Shown here: positions 22,489 through 33,946 of the stretch, piece after piece
Position numbering within the stretch: position 1 is the first letter of the stretch
Layout: the number at the start of each line of letters is the position of its first letter
Source of the DNA: Burkholderiaceae bacterium
GTDB taxonomy: Bacteria > Pseudomonadota > Gammaproteobacteria > Burkholderiales > Burkholderiaceae_A
Length of the DNA stretch: 64,000 nucleotides
Assembly: GCA_018882785.1 (NCBI GenBank)
Contig: VERI01000001.1
Location: forward strand, 1-64,000
Direction: 5' to 3'
The notes under the pieces: generated by a model
Database searches by the model: none
What the model saw: only the letters and a program-made list of their open reading frames with translations
What the model was told of the DNA's origin: nothing
Position numbers and translations under genes: made by a program

Positions 22489-23199
22489 ATGCGTTGCGAG
22501 TTTGACATGGTTTACCGGAATTGCCTTGGCCTGCGTGGCGTGGCCCGAGCGACATCAGTGGTGCTGATGGCCTGCGTGGTCGCGGCTGTGGCGCCCGTAT
22601 TTTCAAGCGCGCATGCTGCGGATCCAGCCCCGGCGAAAAAAGTTGCTGACCTCGCGAAGGGTAAGGCATCGGCCGCAGCGGTCTGCGCGGGATGCCATAT
22701 GCCTGACGGTAACAGTGTGATTCCGCAGAATCCGATCCTCGCAGGACAGCACGCTGCTTATATCGAAAAACAGCTCGCGAATTTCCGAATCAAACCGGGC
22801 GCAAGTGCACCAGAGCGCAACAACGCGATCATGCTCGGCTTTGCCACCATGCTGAGTGAAGACGATATGCGCAACCTGGGTGCTTTTTATGCGGCCCAGA
22901 AACCGAATGCTGCTTCGCCCAAACGTAAAGAGCTTGTCTCTGTTGGCGAAAAAATTTATCGATCGGGTGCCCCTGAAAAGGGACTTCCTGCCTGTGCAGG
23001 CTGCCATGGTCCGAACGGTGCTGGAATCCCAGCACAGTATCCGAGGCTCGCGGGTCAGCATCCGGAATACACCGAAGCCACGCTGAACGCTTTCCGTGGT
23101 GGCCAACGGAAAAACAGCGCTCAGATGACGACAATCGCTGCCAAGATGTCGGATGCCGATGTCGCTGCGGTCTCTGAGTATCTGGCCTCCCTGCGCTAG
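22489..23199 (+). CDS. Diheme cytochrome c4-like protein
   Basis: Two CAGCH heme motifs and a signal peptide. Confidence 0.92.
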   Translation: MRCEFDMVYRNCLGLRGVARATSVVLMACVVAAVAPVFSSAHAADPAPAKKVADLAKGKASAAAVCAGCHMPDGNSVIPQNPILAGQHAAYIEKQLANFRIKPGASAPERNNAIMLGFATMLSEDDMRNLGAFYAAQKPNAASPKRKELVSVGEKIYRSGAPEKGLPACAGCHGPNGAGIPAQYPRLAGQHPEYTEATLNAFRGGQRKNSAQMTTIAAKMSDADVAAVSEYLASLR

Positions 23200-23236
23200 T
23201 CCAGCGCAGGCCTGAGTCAGTCACCGGGCACGTGCG

Positions 23237-25357
23237 ATGGCCAGCCCCTCATCGGCGCCGGAAGCCGCTGAGTCTTCTGCGCCTTCGACCACAGGCCTAG
23301 AGCTTCGCACAGGGAACGTATTTATCGCTGAGGCGGTGGAGCTGCTCAGCTCCATGCGGTTTGCAATTTCAGCGTTGGTGGTGGTGTGTATCGCCAGTGC
23401 GATCGGAACAATCGTTGGACAAAATGCGCCATCGATTAATTACGTTAATCAGTTTGGAGCGTTCTGGGCAGAGGTGTTCTCCGCCCTGGATGTGGTGCGC
23501 GTCTATAACGCGCCCTGGTTCCTCGTCATCATGGGACTCATGCTGGTATCGACCAGTCTCTGCCTGATTCGAAACACGCCCAAGATGCTTAAAGATGCCC
23601 GTTCTTGGCGTGACCAGGTTCGTGATTCGACCTTCCCAGCCTTCAAGCATCGGGCCTCCGTCACGATTGCGGAGTCTGCAGTACAGGACAGACTGGCGGG
23701 GATCTCGGCGCTACTCACGGCACGGGGCTATCGACTCCGAACGCCGACCCAGGGCGACTCGGACCGCCTGCCCTTAGTGGTTGCGCGCAAGGGAACCTCG
23801 AACCGTCTGGGGTATATCGCTGCCCACCTGGCGATTGTGGTGATTTCACTCGGCGGCTTATTGGATAGCGAATTGCCCCTGCGTCTGCAGGCCTGGTGGA
23901 CCGATAAGGCGCCGTTGCAGATGAGCCAGTTCCAGGGCAATGAGGTGCCCGCTTCAGCGCGGCTGCCGGCAAGCACGCCGAGTTATCGCGCAAATTCTCT
24001 GGTGCCAGAGGGCGGCACCACCGACGTAGCGGTCGTGGCACAGGGCAATGGCACGCTATTACTTGATCTGCCATTTGAACTTCAGCTCAAACAATTTCGG
24101 ATTGAGTACTACCCCACCGGTATGCCCAAGCTTTTTGCAAGTGATGTGGTGCTCAAAGATAAGGCGACAGGTGAACAGAAAACCGCCACGATCGAAGTGA
24201 ATAAACCGCTGATTCATCGTGGCATCGCTATCTATCAATCCAGTTTTGATGATGGGGGCTCACAGCTCAGGCTAACGGCCTACCCGATGGCCGGCCCTTT
24301 GCGAAATACGCTGCCCATCGAGCTCACAGTGGGCCAGAGTATTGGGCTGCGTAATTCTCAGGGCAATCTCTCTCTTGAGCTCACGGGGTTCAAGCCGATC
24401 AATGTCGAGAATATGGCAGCTCCTCCCGATGAGCGTGAGGCTGAAGATCCGTTTCGTAAGCATGTGGCCACCGTTCTGTCACCCGCCTTAAATTCGGAGA
24501 AGTCCAAGAATCTGCGCAATGTTGGGCCATCCATCAATTACAAGCTTCGAGATCAGAGTGGCCAGGCCAAGGAGTTTCATAGCTATATGCTCCCGGTGGA
24601 GATCGATGGTGCCCGCGTATTTCTTGCCGGCGTGCGTGACTCGCCTGATGAGCAGTTTCGCTATCTCCGTATCCCTGCCGATGCGAAAGACTCTCTCGAT
24701 GAGTTCATGCGCATCCGTGCCGCGCTTCTGGATTCGGGCATTCGGAGCACCGCGGCCCGGCGTTTTGCCACCCAGTCGGCGCCATCGAACATTTCTTCAA
24801 CGCTTGCGGAAAGCGCTGAGCGGGCGCTGTCTGCTGTTGCCGAGGGCGGTATTAACCAGCTGGGCCAGCTCTTAGAGAAGACGGTGCCGGAGGCGGAGCG
24901 TGAGCGTGCCGCCGAAATTGTGCTGCGACTGCTCACCGGGTCTTTCTGGGAGTTATGGCAGCAGGCCCGTATCCGGGATGGCCTTGGACCGGTTGCCCGT
25001 ACGGAGGAGAATGTCCGCTTCGCGCAGCTCGCTCTGAATGCGGCCAGCGATGCCCAGCTTTTTGATGCGCCTCTGTTGGTCACAGTGAAGGACTTTCAGG
25101 AGATCAAGGCCAGCGTATTTCAGGTGACCCGATCACCGGGTAAGACCACGGTCTATATAGGGTGTCTGTTGCTCACACTGGGTGTTTTCGCGATGCTCTA
25201 TATCCAGGAGCGTCGGGCCTGGATATGGGCGCGACGCGATGGGGGCCAGGTTGAGCTGCGGTTCGCTGCGTCGACCCCACGACAGACCGTTGATTTTGAG
25301 AAGGAATTTTCCGCCCTGGCCGGGGTCTTAACCGCGAAGGGGGGCAGTCACACATGA
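23237..25357 (+). CDS. resB: Cytochrome c biogenesis protein ResB/Ccs1
   Basis: ELLSSMRFAISALVVVCIASAIGTIVGQN; ResB family. Confidence 0.92.
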   Translation: MASPSSAPEAAESSAPSTTGLELRTGNVFIAEAVELLSSMRFAISALVVVCIASAIGTIVGQNAPSINYVNQFGAFWAEVFSALDVVRVYNAPWFLVIMGLMLVSTSLCLIRNTPKMLKDARSWRDQVRDSTFPAFKHRASVTIAESAVQDRLAGISALLTARGYRLRTPTQGDSDRLPLVVARKGTSNRLGYIAAHLAIVVISLGGLLDSELPLRLQAWWTDKAPLQMSQFQGNEVPASARLPASTPSYRANSLVPEGGTTDVAVVAQGNGTLLLDLPFELQLKQFRIEYYPTGMPKLFASDVVLKDKATGEQKTATIEVNKPLIHRGIAIYQSSFDDGGSQLRLTAYPMAGPLRNTLPIELTVGQSIGLRNSQGNLSLELTGFKPINVENMAAPPDEREAEDPFRKHVATVLSPALNSEKSKNLRNVGPSINYKLRDQSGQAKEFHSYMLPVEIDGARVFLAGVRDSPDEQFRYLRIPADAKDSLDEFMRIRAALLDSGIRSTAARRFATQSAPSNISSTLAESAERALSAVAEGGINQLGQLLEKTVPEAERERAAEIVLRLLTGSFWELWQQARIRDGLGPVARTEENVRFAQLALNAASDAQLFDAPLLVTVKDFQEIKASVFQVTRSPGKTTVYIGCLLLTLGVFAMLYIQERRAWIWARRDGGQVELRFAASTPRQTVDFEKEFSALAGVLTAKGGSHT

Positions 25358-26664
25358 ATACCGCAACCACCACGCTTGGTCCGGAGGACCATTTAATCAC
25401 CCGCCGTTGGGGCCTTGCCGATCTCGGGTTTGGCCTGCTTGCCCTGTTGGGTGCAGGCTACGCCACTCAGCGCTATGCCGCCCATATGGATATCTATGAG
25501 CTGGTCATTCTGTGGTGCTGCGTGCCGTCGGTGGTGCTGCTGGGATATCTCTGGACCGCCCTGCGTCCGTTCATGCTCGGCTGCGCAGCCGCGGCATTGA
25601 TGGCGGTGCAAATGTATGCCGGATCTGCAGCAACTGCCGAGACGCATTTGTTGTTGAAATATTTTCTATCGTCCCAGTCGGCCATTCTCTGGATGTGCGC
25701 ACTGTTTGCCCTCGCGACCATCTCGTATTGGACGGGCCTGTTTGCCCAGGGCAAGACCGCGCTTTGGATGGGCAGCCTTCTAACCTGGTCGGCCTGTGTC
25801 ATGGGGTCAATCGGGCTTTTGGTGCGCTGGTATGAGTCTTATCTGATCAGTCCCGATGTTGGGCACATTCCCGTCAGCAATCTCTACGAGGTGTTCATCC
25901 TCTTTGCAGTGATTACCGCGATGTTCTATCTCTACTACGAGGGCCGATATAAAACCCGCAGTCTCGGCGGATTTGTCAGCCTGGTGATCACGGCGGCGGT
26001 CGCATTTCTCTTGTGGTATATCGCCGCCCGTTCAGGCCACGAAATACAGCCTTTGGTACCCGCGCTGCAGTCCTGGTGGATGAAGATCCATGTGCCAGCG
26101 AATTTCGTCGGTTACGGCACATTTTCGTTGGCTGCGATGGTGGGCTTTGCCTACCTTGTGAAAGAGAACTCCCATACCCGATCGACATGGAAGTTAGCGC
26201 CATTATTTATTCTCGGCGTGCTGCTCTGTGCAGAGCCGCTGGTGTTTCGTCGCTCTGGTCTTCCAGACTATTGGGCGCTGTATTTTGGTTTTTCTGCGGC
26301 TTTTGTTGCTGCGATCATCGCAATGCGTCGACGGATAGGTGCCGCACTGCCAGCCTTAGAAGTGCTCGACGATGTCATGTATCGCGCGATCGCGGTGGGG
26401 TTTGCGTTTTTCACTGTCGCGACCATTCTCGGCGCACTCTGGGCGGCAGAGGCCTGGGGCACCTACTGGCAATGGGATCCGAAAGAGACCTGGGCATTAA
26501 TCGTCTGGTTAAATTATGCCGCCTGGCTTCATCTGCGGATGATGAAAGGCCTGCGTGGCCAGGTCGCCGCCTATTGGTCGCTGATTGGACTGTTGATCAC
26601 AGGATTCGCATTCCTTGGCGTGAACATGTTCCTGTCGGGCCTGCACTCCTATGGCTCGCTCTGA
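25354..26664 (+). CDS. ccsA: Cytochrome c biogenesis protein CcsA/ResC (heme handling)
   Basis: [29 protein letters not shown] (WWD-like motif); overlaps resB by 4 bp. Confidence 0.93.
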   Translation: MNTATTTLGPEDHLITRRWGLADLGFGLLALLGAGYATQRYAAHMDIYELVILWCCVPSVVLLGYLWTALRPFMLGCAAAALMAVQMYAGSAATAETHLLLKYFLSSQSAILWMCALFALATISYWTGLFAQGKTALWMGSLLTWSACVMGSIGLLVRWYESYLISPDVGHIPVSNLYEVFILFAVITAMFYLYYEGRYKTRSLGGFVSLVITAAVAFLLWYIAARSGHEIQPLVPALQSWWMKIHVPANFVGYGTFSLAAMVGFAYLVKENSHTRSTWKLAPLFILGVLLCAEPLVFRRSGLPDYWALYFGFSAAFVAAIIAMRRRIGAALPALEVLDDVMYRAIAVGFAFFTVATILGALWAAEAWGTYWQWDPKETWALIVWLNYAAWLHLRMMKGLRGQVAAYWSLIGLLITGFAFLGVNMFLSGLHSYGSL

Positions 26665-27664
26665 TACGAGACGCCTGATCCTGGGCAGCCATCTGGCTGC
26701 GCAGGTATCACCTGAGTCGATGGTGCGTGGACGTCGCGCGCTATTGATGGCCGGATCGGCCCTTGCCGCAGGTCTACCATTACCCTCCCTGGGCTCGTCC
26801 ATTCGCCCAGCGTCCGCATTCGCACCGCTTCCGGGAAAGCCCAGCCGGTACTCGATCATGGAGCGTCCGGTGCCATTCGAGGAGGCAACGACCTATAACA
26901 ATTTCTACGAGTATGGCCTGGATAAATCTGATCCAGCAGAGCTGGCACCCGGTCGATTGAAGGCGACGCCTTGGAAAGTAAGGGTAGAAGGGCTGGTGGC
27001 CCGCCCTCGAGAATTCGATATTGATGATCTGCGTCGGCTGGCCCCCATGGAGGAGCGGATTACGCGCCTGCGTTGTGTCGAGGGCTGGTCGATGGTGATT
27101 CCCTGGATCGGCTATTCGTTATCCGAACTACTGAAACGTGTTCAGCCGTTAGGCTCTGCAAAATTTGTAGAGTTCACCACACTTGCGGACCCGAAGCAGA
27201 TGCCTGGCCTGTCGTATCGCTCTTTGCAGTGGCCTTACCGCGAGGGATTACGGCTTGACGAGGCACAGCATCCGCTTTCTCTGTTGACCTTTGGGATGTA
27301 TGGCGTTGCCCTGCCCGAACAAAATGGTGCGCCTATTCGGCTAGTGGTGCCGTGGAAATACGGATTTAAGAGCATCAAGTCGATTGTCAAAATTCGTCTC
27401 CTTGAGGCACAGCCATCCACACTCTGGACACTATCAGCGCCAAAGGAATATGGCTTTTATGCCAATGTGAATCCAGATGTCCCGCATCCGCGATGGTCGC
27501 AGGCGACGGAGCGGGTATTGGGCATCGGGCCCAGGGAATACTCGATCACCAATAACCTGGTGGATTTTTTATTTGCACCGCGACGCAAGACCGAGCTTTT
27601 CAATGGCTATGGTGAGCTTGTCTCCTCGATGTATGCGGGCATGGACCTGAAGACCTTCTATTGA
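26651..27664 (+). CDS. msrP: Protein-methionine-sulfoxide reductase catalytic subunit MsrP
   Basis: Twin-arginine [29 protein letters not shown]. Confidence 0.93.
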   Translation: MARSDTRRLILGSHLAAQVSPESMVRGRRALLMAGSALAAGLPLPSLGSSIRPASAFAPLPGKPSRYSIMERPVPFEEATTYNNFYEYGLDKSDPAELAPGRLKATPWKVRVEGLVARPREFDIDDLRRLAPMEERITRLRCVEGWSMVIPWIGYSLSELLKRVQPLGSAKFVEFTTLADPKQMPGLSYRSLQWPYREGLRLDEAQHPLSLLTFGMYGVALPEQNGAPIRLVVPWKYGFKSIKSIVKIRLLEAQPSTLWTLSAPKEYGFYANVNPDVPHPRWSQATERVLGIGPREYSITNNLVDFLFAPRRKTELFNGYGELVSSMYAGMDLKTFY

Positions 27665-28239
27665 TCGACATCCGGTCTGCCTGGCGGCTGATCTGGCTGC
27701 TATGCGCACTGCCGCTGGCCGTGCTGGCGGGAAGATTATTGACCCACGATCTCGGCCCCAATCCCCAGGAGGCCATCCTGCGATATACGGGGGTCTGGAG
27801 CCTGACGCTACTCCTGGTAACGCTGGGTGTAACGCCTCTGCGACAGGCATTGCGATGGTCCGAACTGGGACAGCTTCGGCGCATGCTGGGCCTGTGGACA
27901 TTCGTTTATGCCTGTGTTCATCTGTTGTCGTTCTGGGCTTTCGAGCATGAATTTAATGTCGTTGCAGTACTGAAAGATGGACTCAAACGGCCATTTGTCA
28001 CGCTGGGGCTGCTGTCCTTTGCAATGCTGATACCACTTGCCCTGACATCGCATCGGGCTGCAGTCCGATGGCTTGGCCCCAACTGGAAGCGACTGCACCG
28101 TCTGATCTACCTTATCGCTGTGCTGTCTTGCATTCATTTTTTTCTGCATCGGGCAGGAAAAAATAATTTTGTAGATCCTGCCTGGGCTGCTGCAGTGACA
28201 ACGCTGCTGCTTGGACTGCGGGCCTACTTGCGCAGGTAG
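27661..28239 (+). CDS. msrQ: Heme-binding membrane subunit MsrQ
   Basis: Ferric-reductase-like TM protein; [20 protein letters not shown]; 4-bp overlap with msrP. Confidence 0.9.
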   Translation: MIDIRSAWRLIWLLCALPLAVLAGRLLTHDLGPNPQEAILRYTGVWSLTLLLVTLGVTPLRQALRWSELGQLRRMLGLWTFVYACVHLLSFWAFEHEFNVVAVLKDGLKRPFVTLGLLSFAMLIPLALTSHRAAVRWLGPNWKRLHRLIYLIAVLSCIHFFLHRAGKNNFVDPAWAAAVTTLLLGLRAYLRR

Positions 28240-29543
28240 TCAGGGATTTTTTCTGTGCCGATTAGGTCCGAAAACGCTTCCCGACGACGGATCAGATGCG
28301 CCTGGCCTTGCCGATCAACCAACACCTCAGCAGCACGAGGTCTGCTGTTGTAGTTTGAACTCATGCTCATCCCGTAGGCGCCCGCGGACAATATGGCCAG
28401 CAGATCACCCTGGACGAGACCGAGTCGGCGTTCGCGGGCGATCCAGTCGCCGCTTTCGCAGACCGGACCAACGAGGTCCCAGACCTGCTCGGGCGCGTTC
28501 TGCTTTGCCAATGGCTCAATACCATGCCAGGCCTCGTATAGGGCCGGCCGCATCAGGTCATTCATAGCAGCATCAATGATGGCGAAATTCTTATGCGTAC
28601 CGGGCTTGAGCAGGTCCACCCGGGTCACCAGTACGCCAGCATTACCGACGATCGCTCGGCCGAATTCGAATAGAATTTCTGGCATGTCTCGACCGCGTAT
28701 TTCCGCCCATTTGTGGAGTTTGTCGAATACAGCATTGAGCAGACTCTCAGGCGATGGTGGAGCCTCTTGGTCGTAGCAGATTCCGAGTCCGCCGCCTAGA
28801 TCAAGATGATGAATCTGAATGCCTGCGGCATGGAGCCGGTCGCAGAGACCGAGTACGCGATCAATCGCATCTAAAAAAGGCGATAGGCTGGTGATCTGAG
28901 ATCCGATATGACAGTCGATGCCGATCACCGATATGCCGGGCAGTGATCGGGCGCGTTGATAGACCGCTTCGGCCTGATCCATGGGAATTCCAAACTTATT
29001 GTCTTTCAGGCCGGTGGAGATATAAGGATGGGTCTGGGCGTCAATATCGGGATTCACCCGCAAGGAGACCGGCGCTGTTTTCTGCAGTGTTACGGCCACT
29101 TCAGAGATGAGGTGCAGTTCCGCCTCTGACTCTACGTTCAGACATTTGATTCCTGCCTGCAGTGCCGCCATGATTTCTAGGCGGGTTTTGCCTACGCCCG
29201 AGAAAACGATGCGATCTGCCTGTCCGCCAGCTGCGAGAACACGTTGTAGTTCGCCAAGCGATACGATGTCGAATCCTGCGCCTTCAGTGGCGAGCAGACG
29301 GATAATGGCAAGATTCGAATTGGCCTTTAGGGCATAACAGATCAGAGCGTTTTCGTTCTGGGCAGCCCCGCTAAATTGCTGATAGGCATCGATCAGTGTT
29401 CGTTCTGAGTAGACATAGACCGGTGTGCCGAACGTTGTTGCAATCTCTGTCAGTGACTGTCCATCACAACACAGCAGACCTTCGCCGTTACGTTGAAATG
29501 CCGTGCCGGCCAAGGGGCCTGATGTAAACACTGTTGGGCTCAT
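28224..29543 (-). CDS. lysA: Diaminopimelate decarboxylase
   Basis: TPVYVYSERTL, YALKANSN, HIGSQ, HHLDLGGGLG; ATG at 29543. Confidence 0.96.
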   Translation of the reverse strand: MSPTVFTSGPLAGTAFQRNGEGLLCCDGQSLTEIATTFGTPVYVYSERTLIDAYQQFSGAAQNENALICYALKANSNLAIIRLLATEGAGFDIVSLGELQRVLAAGGQADRIVFSGVGKTRLEIMAALQAGIKCLNVESEAELHLISEVAVTLQKTAPVSLRVNPDIDAQTHPYISTGLKDNKFGIPMDQAEAVYQRARSLPGISVIGIDCHIGSQITSLSPFLDAIDRVLGLCDRLHAAGIQIHHLDLGGGLGICYDQEAPPSPESLLNAVFDKLHKWAEIRGRDMPEILFEFGRAIVGNAGVLVTRVDLLKPGTHKNFAIIDAAMNDLMRPALYEAWHGIEPLAKQNAPEQVWDLVGPVCESGDWIARERRLGLVQGDLLAILSAGAYGMSMSSNYNSRPRAAEVLVDRQGQAHLIRRREAFSDLIGTEKIPDYLRK

Positions 29544-29686
29544 TTTTTTGGTGGTGCGGGCGTGGCCTCCGGGGCCGGAAACTGTGGCTTGGGCAGGGTC
29601 AATGGCCCCTTCTGGCCACAGCCCACTAAAATTGTCGAGAGCACGACCGCGACGATCGGGACGGTCTTGAAACGCAAGTTGATCAT
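29540..29686 (-). CDS. lptM: Small LPS-translocon-associated lipoprotein LptM (YifL-like), 48 aa
   Basis: Manual translation: MINLRFKTVPIVAVVLSTILVGCGQKGPLTLPKPQFPAPEATPAPPKK*; lipobox LVGC-GQKGPL; ATGA overlap with lysA. Confidence 0.9.
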   Translation of the reverse strand: MINLRFKTVPIVAVVLSTILVGCGQKGPLTLPKPQFPAPEATPAPPKK

Positions 29687-29697
29687 GGAAGGTAAGT

Positions 29698-30018
29698 ATG
29701 ACCGAAACCGAATTTCTTGATCTGGCCAAAGCGGTCTGGGAGGAAATCGAGTCCCGCGTGGATCACTGGTCGGAGGCCGATGATGCCGATATCGAGTCCA
29801 TGCGGCTGGGTCCGGTATTAGAGTTGGAGTTTCCCTCCGGCAGAAAGCTGGTGATTAATCAGCAGACACCGATGCGACAGATCTGGCTTGCCTCCCCCCG
29901 AGGCGCATTCCATTTCTCCTGGAATGGCAGCGCCTGGCAGGATACGCGACAAGGACTGGATTTCTGGGCCGTTCTGACCGAGCAGGCCTCACTTGAATTC
30001 GGCCGAACACTGCGCTGA
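29698..30018 (+). CDS. cyaY: Frataxin-like iron donor protein CyaY
   Basis: PSGRKLVINQQTPMRQIWLASPRGAFHF. Confidence 0.95.
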   Translation: MTETEFLDLAKAVWEEIESRVDHWSEADDADIESMRLGPVLELEFPSGRKLVINQQTPMRQIWLASPRGAFHFSWNGSAWQDTRQGLDFWAVLTEQASLEFGRTLR

Positions 30019-30030
30019 AAGGAAAATCCT

Positions 30031-32262
30031 TTAGCGGAGCCCGACGCTGGCGACGCCGACGCCGGGACGGCTTTCCTGCGTGTAGTACTCCCCACTGATA
30101 TTCAGCACCCCGTTGGGCATGGTGCGCGTCTGAGCGGGCGTTTTAGCCAGGGCCACCTTGGCGTATTCAATCCAGATGGGCAGGGCGAGGCCACCACCGG
30201 TCTCGCGGTCACCGAGCTTCTTCGGCTGATCGAATCCCACCCAGGCCACGCCCACCATATTGGCGTTGTAGCCGGCAAACCAGGCATCATGGGAGTCATT
30301 GGTGGTGCCGGTCTTGCCTGCAAGGTCGGTACGGCCAAGCGATAAGGCCCGCATGGCGGTTCCCGATCGAACCACTTCCTGCATCATGCTGTCCACGATA
30401 AATACATGACGCGGATCCATCACGCGTCGACTCTCTGTGCCCGCCTTGGTGGGCTGTGCTTTTGCAACGGTCTTACCTTTTAGGTCAACGATTCGATCGA
30501 TCAGATATGGATTAACGCGGTAGCCGCCGTTTGCAAATACGGCATATCCGCTTGCCATCTGCATCAGGCTGACGGATCCGGCACCCAACGCCATAGTGAG
30601 ATACGGCGGATTTTTTTCCGGCTCAAAACCGAACCGTGTAATGAAGTCCTGGGCGTAGCGCGGACCAATCGAGTGCAGGATGCGAATCGAGACCATATTC
30701 TTTGATTTGGCCAGACCTGTCCGCATGCTCATCGGACCATCGAATTTCCCGTCGTAGTTTTTTGGCTCCCAGGCCTGACCACCGGTCTGGCCTGGGTCAA
30801 ACTGGACCGGGCTATCGTTGATGATGGTCGCGGGCGAGAAGCCTCTGTTGAGCGCGGCTGCGTAGATAAATGGCTTGAAGGCCGATCCCGGCTGCCGCCA
30901 GGCCTGCGTGACCCGGTTGAATTTGTTTCTTGTGAAATCAAAGCCGCCGACGAGTGCCCGGACAGCGCCCGTCTGAGGATTCAGTGCAACAAATCCGGAT
31001 TCGACTTCCGGCAGCTGTGTAATTTCAAATTCATTGTTCGGCATTCGTGCAATGCGCACAACCGCACCCTTTCGCAGGCGTTTGGCGGGCGGCGCAACCG
31101 AAGACAGTCCGGGACTAGAAAACTTTAAGCCCTCTCCGCTGATTTCAATGCGCTGGCCGCGCGGTCTGGCGACAATCACTCGGCTGTCGCTCACGTCCAT
31201 CACTACGGCGGCGAGCAGTTCATCGCTGTCGGGCCGATCGTTAAGGGCATCTTCAATCGCATCCTCGAGCGCATCACGCGAACTGGGCAGTGTGATGAAA
31301 GCCTCTGGCCCTCGCCATCCTTGGCGACGATCGTATTCCATCAGTCCGCCGCGAACAGCCTTATGGGCTGCACGCTGTTCCTCTGCGGTGATGGTGGTGT
31401 ACACCGTCAGGCCACGTGTGTACGCCTCTTCCTTGTACTGATCAAATACAAGCTGACGCACCATTTCAGCGACGTAGGGCGCGCGAACCGGAAAGTCATC
31501 GATCCGTCCGATCACCGTAATCTTTTCTTTTTTTGCAGCCTCGGCCTGCCGTGGGCTGATGAGCCCCAGCTTTTCCATACGGCCCAGTACATAGTGTTGT
31601 CGCAGCGTTGCCCGGCGCAGATTGGCAGCGGGATTAAATGCCGACGGCGCCTTTGGAAGGCCTGCCAGCATGGCCGCTTCCGCTAGGCTGATTTGCGTGA
31701 TTTCTTTTCCGAAGTAGGTCTGCGAGGCGGCAGCAAATCCGTAGGCCCGCTTTCCCAGATAGATCTGATTGAGGTAGAGCTCGAGGATCTGGTTTTTGGT
31801 GAGCTTGCGTTCGATTTCTGAGGCAAGCAGGACTTCGTAGATTTTTCGAGTGAAGGTTTTCTCGGAGGAGAGAAAAAAGTTTCTCGCTACCTGCATGGTG
31901 ATCGTGCTGGCACCTTGGGATTTGCTGCCCGAGAATACATTGGCCACCATTGCCCGGGCGATGCCAAGAAAATCAATGCCGCGATGCTGAAAAAATGAGT
32001 CATCTTCGGCGGCCAGGATGGCCTGGACCAGTACCTTGGGCACGTCGGGCAGCCGGACAAGGCTTCGGCGTTCCTCGCCGAACTCGCCGATCAGGACCCC
32101 ATCGGCGGTCAGGATGCGCAGGGGCATTTTGGGCTGATATTCAGCCACTGCATTAATGGGGGGGAGGCGTGGGGTGGCCAGCGCGATCACCAGCAGTCCA
32201 ATGGCGATGATCGATACCAATCCGGCAACCAAAATCCCGAGCCAGCGCAAAACGGCACTCAT
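30031..32262 (-). CDS. mrcA: Penicillin-binding protein 1A
   Basis: Transglycosylase EDDSFFQHRGID, transpeptidase RQPGSAFKPF and KTGTT motifs; start at 32262. Confidence 0.95.
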   Translation of the reverse strand: MSAVLRWLGILVAGLVSIIAIGLLVIALATPRLPPINAVAEYQPKMPLRILTADGVLIGEFGEERRSLVRLPDVPKVLVQAILAAEDDSFFQHRGIDFLGIARAMVANVFSGSKSQGASTITMQVARNFFLSSEKTFTRKIYEVLLASEIERKLTKNQILELYLNQIYLGKRAYGFAAASQTYFGKEITQISLAEAAMLAGLPKAPSAFNPAANLRRATLRQHYVLGRMEKLGLISPRQAEAAKKEKITVIGRIDDFPVRAPYVAEMVRQLVFDQYKEEAYTRGLTVYTTITAEEQRAAHKAVRGGLMEYDRRQGWRGPEAFITLPSSRDALEDAIEDALNDRPDSDELLAAVVMDVSDSRVIVARPRGQRIEISGEGLKFSSPGLSSVAPPAKRLRKGAVVRIARMPNNEFEITQLPEVESGFVALNPQTGAVRALVGGFDFTRNKFNRVTQAWRQPGSAFKPFIYAAALNRGFSPATIINDSPVQFDPGQTGGQAWEPKNYDGKFDGPMSMRTGLAKSKNMVSIRILHSIGPRYAQDFITRFGFEPEKNPPYLTMALGAGSVSLMQMASGYAVFANGGYRVNPYLIDRIVDLKGKTVAKAQPTKAGTESRRVMDPRHVFIVDSMMQEVVRSGTAMRALSLGRTDLAGKTGTTNDSHDAWFAGYNANMVGVAWVGFDQPKKLGDRETGGGLALPIWIEYAKVALAKTPAQTRTMPNGVLNISGEYYTQESRPGVGVASVGLR

Positions 32263-32296
32263 AGCCCAGAGTGTATCGCCTGCTAGACTGCATTCC

Positions 32297-32830
32297 ATGC
32301 GAAACATCGTGTTTATTGGGCTAATGGGCGCTGGCAAGACCACCGTCGGTAAGCGCTTGGCCAAGCGTCATGGGCTGCCATTTCTGGACACCGACCAGGA
32401 GATTGAGCAGCGCTGCGGCGCCACGGTTGCCACCATTTTTGATCTCGAGGGGGAGCAGGGGTTTCGACGGCGCGAGACAAAAGTGATCTCTGAGGCAATG
32501 GCCTTAGCCGGCCATGTCGTTACGACGGGTGGCGGAGCGATCCTGTCAGAGGAAAATCGTCGGGCGATTCGACAGGGGTTTGTGATCTATTTGGATGCAC
32601 AGCCCCAGCACCTGTGGGCCCGCCTCAGGCAAGATACCAGTCGTCCCCTATTGCAGCAGGCGAGCGATCCTCGGGCGACGCTCGAGGAGCTCTATCGGCA
32701 ACGTGACCCGTTATACCGCTCGGTTGCGGATTTGATCGTTCCGACGACGCGGGCATCGGTGTCGGTGGTCATGCGCGCGATAGAACAGGGACTAACCGAT
32801 GCGGGGTTTTTTCAGCATGAAAACGCTTGA
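32297..32830 (+). CDS. aroK: Shikimate kinase
   Basis: [37 protein letters not shown]. Confidence 0.95.
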   Translation: MRNIVFIGLMGAGKTTVGKRLAKRHGLPFLDTDQEIEQRCGATVATIFDLEGEQGFRRRETKVISEAMALAGHVVTTGGGAILSEENRRAIRQGFVIYLDAQPQHLWARLRQDTSRPLLQQASDPRATLEELYRQRDPLYRSVADLIVPTTRASVSVVMRAIEQGLTDAGFFQHENA

Positions 32831-33917
32831 TGTTGCGCTAGGAGATCGGAGCTATCCGATCTGGATTGGCTCTGGGGTCTCTGGCCTAAGGGATTGTTGG
32901 GCGCAGGCGCTGGCGCCCGGTCGGGTGGCGCTCGTCACCAATGACCGTGTCGGACCACTCTATGCCCACGACATCGCGGCACAGCTTCGCGCCTGGGGCT
33001 ATACCGTCGTGGTGATTACGCTGCCTGACGGTGAGCAATTTAAAGACTGGGCAAATCTCAATGCGATTTTTGATGGCCTGATGGCGCATCGTTTCGAGCG
33101 CGGCGAGACCTTGGTGGCATTGGGCGGCGGAGTTGTGGGGGATATGGCGGGATTTGCTGCCGCCTGTTACCAGCGCGGCATGCGGTTTGTACAGATGCCG
33201 ACCACCTTACTTGCCCAGGTCGATTCATCTGTAGGCGGCAAGACAGCGATCAATCATCCTCTTGGCAAGAACATGATTGGCGCGTTCTATCAGCCCGCAG
33301 CTGTGCTGATTGATACCGATACGTTGCGCAGCCTGCCCGACCGTGAGCTCAGCGCGGGGATGGCTGAGGTAATCAAGTATGGCTGTATCCTGGATGCAGA
33401 GTTTTTTTCTTGGCTTGAACAACATCTCGATGCACTCTTGGCCCGCGATGCTTCGGCGTTAATGCATGCGATTACACGCTCATGTGCGCTGAAGGCACAG
33501 GTGGTCTCGGCCGACGAGCGTGAGTCCGGATTGCGCGCGATTTTAAATTTTGGCCATACCTTTGGCCATGCCATTGAGGCGGGTCTGGGCTATGGTGAGT
33601 GGCTTCACGGAGAGGCGGTCGGCTGTGGAATGGTGGTTGCTGCGGCCTTGTCTAACCGGCTTGGCGGCATTTCGGCTGACCAGCAACTGCGCATCGAGAA
33701 GTTGGTGTCACGTGCTCGCCTGCCAATTCGGCCGCCCGACTGGCCCGCCTCGCAATATCTTGGCCACATGTCGCATGACAAGAAGGCACAGTCAGGACGT
33801 ATTCGCTATGTTGTGCTTCGCAGCATGGGCCATGCCGAAACCCGGGTGGTCGATGACAATTTAATTACCGAGATTTTAGAAAAAGCGATTGCATCCGGGA
33901 CAGACTCGGGCGCATGA
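32817..33917 (+). CDS. aroB: 3-dehydroquinate synthase
   Basis: [32 protein letters not shown]; overlaps aroK. Confidence 0.96.
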   Translation: MKTLDVALGDRSYPIWIGSGVSGLRDCWAQALAPGRVALVTNDRVGPLYAHDIAAQLRAWGYTVVVITLPDGEQFKDWANLNAIFDGLMAHRFERGETLVALGGGVVGDMAGFAAACYQRGMRFVQMPTTLLAQVDSSVGGKTAINHPLGKNMIGAFYQPAAVLIDTDTLRSLPDRELSAGMAEVIKYGCILDAEFFSWLEQHLDALLARDASALMHAITRSCALKAQVVSADERESGLRAILNFGHTFGHAIEAGLGYGEWLHGEAVGCGMVVAAALSNRLGGISADQQLRIEKLVSRARLPIRPPDWPASQYLGHMSHDKKAQSGRIRYVVLRSMGHAETRVVDDNLITEILEKAIASGTDSGA

Positions 33918-33946
33918 TGTAATCGACTAGTTCCCGTGAGGAATTC

